Part shown: piece by piece, positions 60,243 to 64,000 of the stretch
How the letters are laid out: the number at the start of each line of letters is the position of its first letter
Position numbering within the stretch: the stretch's first letter is position 1
Assembly (NCBI GenBank): GCA_902729315.2
Contig: LR746270.1
Location: 6,317,221-6,381,220, forward strand
Origin: Spirodela intermedia
Taxonomy: Eukaryota > Streptophyta > Magnoliopsida > Alismatales > Araceae
Length of the DNA: 64,000 bases
Reading direction: 5' to 3'
Translations under genes and position numbers: made by a program
The notes under the pieces: model-generated
The model's input: only the letters and a program-made list of their open reading frames with translations
The model's database searches: none
Told to the model about the DNA's origin: nothing

Positions 60243-61379
60243 AAGTCATTATATGGTTTATCAAATGTATTTTATTATTATCATGGGTTAATAATTAATT
60301 AATAATATATTTTAAGTATGAATATATTTATATTTATGTTGAATTAAGAAAATGGGTTTTTAATTAATTAATGTGAATTTTTAGTTAATCATGATTTTAT
60401 GTGAATTTATATAATTTTTATAATCATATTTTTGAGATAAAATAAAATAAAATAAAATAAATAAAAATATATAAAAAGAGGGGACTCATTAGTTAGTTGG
60501 TCTCATAAGCAAGTTAGAAACACAATAGAAAGACCTGTTGGCTAACCAAGCCCACATGCTGGTCAAAGGTACAATTAGATGGAGCCTTGTTGAGGGCTCA
60601 AGTGACTAAAGACTAGTCGTGACATGTGTACGTCACTTGCCTTTCACATCACTAGTGACTAGTTGAGCGTATGGTAAAGGGTAGTCATACATATGTAAAT
60701 GTGTGAGAGAATACATTGAAGATATAGTACTGATATATATGTCTCCAACATCAAAAAATAGTTGATGTGGGACTAAACCTATAGTCATGTTTGTTAGTAG
60801 GTTTTTAATTTTTTATATAAAAAGTATCCCTAACATATAAGAATGAAATGACTCCATGGTATCATTGGGTAAAGGTATATGAGTAATTCATATTCTCTCT
60901 CTCATGTAGTTGAGCGACCGATGGTTAAAATCATACTAAAGTCAAAAATCTTATTTTTATGTAATTAAATCATATTTTTTCTGTAAAACACTGATCAATG
61001 ATTTAACCATTAGAATTATTTGATCATCGACATGAATTTTGTCAATACTATTTGTGGATTATTGTTAGCAATAGACTAAAAGATTTTGAATATAAAACTT
61101 ACCATTCTGTCACTTGAAAAATTTGAAACCTCCCCATTGAAACCAAGGTTAATTTCATGTTGACACTATGTGACTAAAATTTGTGATATGCATGTATTAA
61201 TATATAACACTGATTCCAAACTGCACCCAAACACATTGACTTCAATTTCAAGTGGTCTCGAAAAAATTGATAGTACTATGACATAAACTTTAGTCATGAC
61301 TTTTTTGAGTTGTTGAATACTCTTTCATCTTTGTCATTTTAATTGAACAAGTCCTTCAACTATTGTGTCAACAATCAAA

Positions 61380-62050
61380 GAGGGTTCTATAGCTTGTCAC
61401 AAATCTTTTGTAGTATCCCATAAGACCTAAAAGTTTCCTAACTTCTATGGATTTGATGATGATGATGACCATTTTAGCATAAGTTTAAACTTTTTGTTTT
61501 GCGCTTCTACTCCTTTGGCTAAGATTTAAAAGCCCAAGTATTTGATGCATTTTGCCCAAACATTGAGGTGACATTTAGGTTATCATTGATAATCTTGGTA
61601 GATATTCTCCTTATATGTCTCTTCATCATTTTTGTACATCAAGATGCCATAAAAAATATTAATATATTTTTTTGAAAGTAGGGACAAAATATTAAATCCA
61701 TGAGAGATTGAAATGTTGTCGATGCATTTGTAAGGCTAATGGGTACTATTATAAACTCATAATGTCATTCATTTATCTTGAAAGTTGTCTTCAAAATGTC
61801 TTCAAACTTCATTCAAATCTGATTTTATATTCAACTTAGAAGATATAGTAACCTCATGCAATTTGTCTACCATTGATATGTGAAACCTTTTTGGAATAGT
61901 GATTTTCTTTAGAGTTTTATAACTCACACAAAAGTGCAAACTTCTATCTTTTACTTGGCTGAAAACACATGCAATAAATATGAGCTTGTAAGATGGTCAG
62001 ATGATCTTCAGCACCCACATTTTTTGTCCCAATCTCTCAATCTCATTTTA
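61380..62050 (-). pseudogene. Broken gypsy reverse transcriptase
   Basis: Recognisable blocks in order: NEIERL and CVSYKTLKKITIPKRF (about 62050-61880), YEFIIVPISLTNASTTFQ (about 61768-61710), FYGILMYKN (about 61655-61630) and EVRKLLGLMGYYKRFV (about 61450-61400). Family RTs carry an FxDDIL-type catalytic block; here the two aspartates are replaced (YG), and stops and frame changes separate the blocks. It cannot encode an active enzyme. Confidence 0.85.
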
Positions 62051-62410
62051 TTATAAATATGGGTAGCAATATAATCAAACATTGATTGATTTTATTCATA
62101 GATCCATATAATTCACATACTCCACCTCTTGCTTGGGCAGTAATCTTATAGTTGGATTAAATATTTATGGTACCTATCCATGAGTTGTTGCATAAGGTCT
62201 ATAAGAGGCTCTAATGTTACAATTTCTTCTTCCTTTGTCTAATATAATTTTACTAAATATTAAGTTTAGATGTACTTCTCATATAAAGTCTTCAAGGATA
62301 TTCTTGATTTGTATAGGCTTTGGTCACCTTTTAGTATCTTGAAGATGCCACCTACCTTGAATTTAAAAAATAATTGACCCTAATTTACTGATGTCTAATA
62401 CTTACAATTA

Positions 62411-62635
62411 CTGCATTCCAAGGATGATGTCAATGGTGCTTAATTGTAATAATAAATAATCATCTACTACCACAACTATTTCATTTTTAGAGACTCGCTT
62501 GTAAATTCCTTCACCTTGAACTATCATATACAAGTTAACTCCTACTCAATAGTATGTTGTTATCGTCAATAATAACTTTAATTTTTTCATAAGTTTTGTT
62601 GAAATGAAGTTGTAGGTAGCTTTGCAATCTATAGG
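62411..62635 (-). pseudogene. Broken gypsy aspartic protease
   Basis: DCKATYNFISTKLMKKL corresponds to the DSGATHNFIS block of gypsy proteases, with the active-site D-S/T-G changed to D-C-K. The block ending STIDIILGMQ follows in a shifted frame with a stop between. Inactive remnant of the same element. Confidence 0.8.
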
Positions 62636-62980
62636 AATTGCCTCTTTTGGTTCCATTGCTCATGTGAGCTTCATCATCCTATGTTTGGTCAATCCCATAA
62701 TGGAGTTAAGGGATAATTTCATATTCTTTGGCACTCCTACCTCCATTCTTGTTTCTTCTCTTAGATTGAACACCTTGTTTCTTCTTCTTCAGAATTTAAT
62801 TTAAAAACCTAATCGTCCTCATGCACTAATAAGATTTGTTGCTTTCTTTTACAGACTTGCTAGGGGCCTTATTTTTAATTATATACAAAATATAACTATT
62901 GGATCCTTTGTCCTTGAATTTTTGCCTCTAATAGTTTTATCCTCTTCTTGCCTTCCCTATGATGGTTATTATGCTGTATT

Positions 62981-64000
62981 ACTACATCATCTTACACCCT
63001 AACTAGAGACTTGATTATGTTGTGAGACTTATTTTACCACATTTAGATAATTTACTTGACAATATATTTGTGTTCCTAGTTCCTTTTTGACTTAAGAAGG
63101 CTTTGGGCACTTAAAAGTTAAGACTAAAACAACCCTCTAGTTCTTGAATGTTAAATGTAATGTTGTTTATCTCTCCCACCAAGTGGGCCATTTTCATAAT
63201 TGAGTTTATATTAATTGGTTCAAGAACTATGATCTCCATTATGATATCTAATAAAATATAATTAATATTAGTTGACTCCAAGTTAAATCCACAAAGATAA
63301 TTTGACTTTATGAAAGAAAATTATATTCCAAATAAAAAATATAAATATAAATATAATAAATAATAAATAAATAATAAGATGATAAATCTCCATTATCTCC
63401 TACAAGTTGATGACATAGTGTTGGATTCAGAAGGCCATGAAGGGACTCTTTTGTGTTGGAGAAAGAAGAGAGAGATTAACAAGGGAAGAGGGAAAGTGAT
63501 ATAGAAGGGAGAGGAGAGTGAGATATGGGTAATAGGAGAGAGATGAGAGAGGGGCTGTTGCAAAGGTGGAAGAGTTGACTAGTCAATGAGTTTACTTCGT
63601 CAAAGGTGACATGTGAGAGAGAGTTTCTTGCTAGTGTGAGAAAACACTATAGAAAAAGGATAATTTAGTCAGAAAAAGGAAGAACTCATGTTGGAGAGAG
63701 GTTTCTTGCTAGTGTGAGAAAAATCACTCACAAAAATGATAAAGGATGATTAAAAACTAAAAAAATAAAAAAATTGAATGAGAAACCAAGTAAGAGAATG
63801 GAATGAGGAGAAAGAGTAAAAAACATGGTAGAAAGAGTAGAACTCGCTGATAGGAAATGGGAGGAAAGGAAGAATATTAGAAATGTAAGAAAAATGAACT
63901 CATATTTGTCACTCGAGAAGAAAGAGAGAAAGGGAGAGTAAGACAGTAATGAAAATTCAGTAAAAACTCAGAAACTAAAGACCCAAACTGTTGAGGAAGA
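62981..64000. other. AT-rich to purine-rich DNA at the window end
   Basis: It may hold the gag part or 5' LTR of the decayed element, but I could not confirm either. 63440-64000 is strongly purine-rich on the plus strand. A short direct repeat, GAGAG.GTTTCTTGCTAGTGTGAGAAAA, occurs at about 63618-63644 and 63696-63722. No gene. Confidence 0.4.

Larger units (their letters stand above)
59239..61089. other. USP 3' flank and AT-rich intergenic DNA
   Basis: The USP 3' UTR is followed by AT-rich DNA with no gene. It contains two compound microsatellite blocks, an (AAAAT)n run at about 60437-60475, and the motif GATGTGGGAC near 60767, which recurs in many plant dispersed repeats. Nothing coding was recognised. 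Confidence 0.5.
61090..62980 (-). mobile_element. Decayed Ty3/gypsy LTR retrotransposon, gag end to RNase H
   Basis: The minus strand, read with several frame changes and stops, follows the gypsy polyprotein order: a damaged zinc-knuckle/basic region (about 62980-62800), a linker resembling SLNSIMGLTKHRMMKL (about 62740-62690), protease (62635-62411), reverse transcriptase (62050-61380) and the start of RNase H (about 61330-61230). The order and spacing are right, so this is one element rather than scattered similarity. It is dead: there are in-frame stops in several domains, and the catalytic residues of protease and RT are altered. LTRs and integrase were not identified; the 5' LTR would lie above about 63 kb or outside the window. 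Confidence 0.85.

Overview
This is a nuclear segment from a flowering plant. The genes are intron-rich and belong to plant families (RALF peptide, REF/SRPP, KIN-13A, ESD4-type SUMO protease). Intergenic DNA is AT-rich with many CT/GA microsatellites, and there is a decayed Ty3/gypsy retroelement. Several first exons are strongly GC-biased (REF/SRPP, tafazzin-like, AlkB-like and the 21.4 kb gene). That fits a non-grass monocot, but it is an inference from composition only. I rebuilt eleven genes by joining exons at GT..AG sites. In each model the exon phases agree and the total length is a multiple of three.

Layout. 0.3-3.9 kb (+) RAD9 checkpoint clamp subunit. 4.8-14.9 kb (-) PMS1 MutL mismatch-repair endonuclease, tail-to-tail with RAD9. 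16.3-18.9 kb (+) mitochondrial ribosomal protein uL29m/L47, head-to-head with PMS1. 19.9-20.9 kb (+) REF/SRPP-like stress protein. 21.4-23.2 kb (+) an unnamed plant protein, probably organellar, with one membrane segment. 23.9-27.3 kb (+) tafazzin-like acyltransferase. 27.9-30.2 kb (+) AlkB-like 2OG-Fe(II) dioxygenase. 31.8-32.2 kb (-) RALF peptide precursor. 34.9-42.8 kb (+) ESD4-like SUMO protease. 43.7-55.9 kb (-) KIN-13A kinesin. 58.0-59.2 kb (+) universal stress protein. 59.2-64 kb holds no functional gene: compound microsatellites, AT-rich DNA and a broken Ty3/gypsy gag-PR-RT-RH remnant on the minus strand at about 61.1-63.0 kb.

This is an ordinary eukaryotic gene neighbourhood, not an operon, and I saw no convincing new multi-gene system. 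Three genes concern genome maintenance (RAD9, PMS1 and possibly the AlkB-like gene), but adjacency alone does not show joint function. The observations most worth following are: the KIN-13A gene with no ATG at the expected start but a possible small upstream coding exon; a roughly 300-bp microsatellite inside the last intron of a mismatch-repair gene; the REF/SRPP intron built from three 70-bp tandem copies; GGCCC-rich promoter elements shared by the housekeeping genes; and an unexplained sense-strand ORF in a KIN-13A intron.
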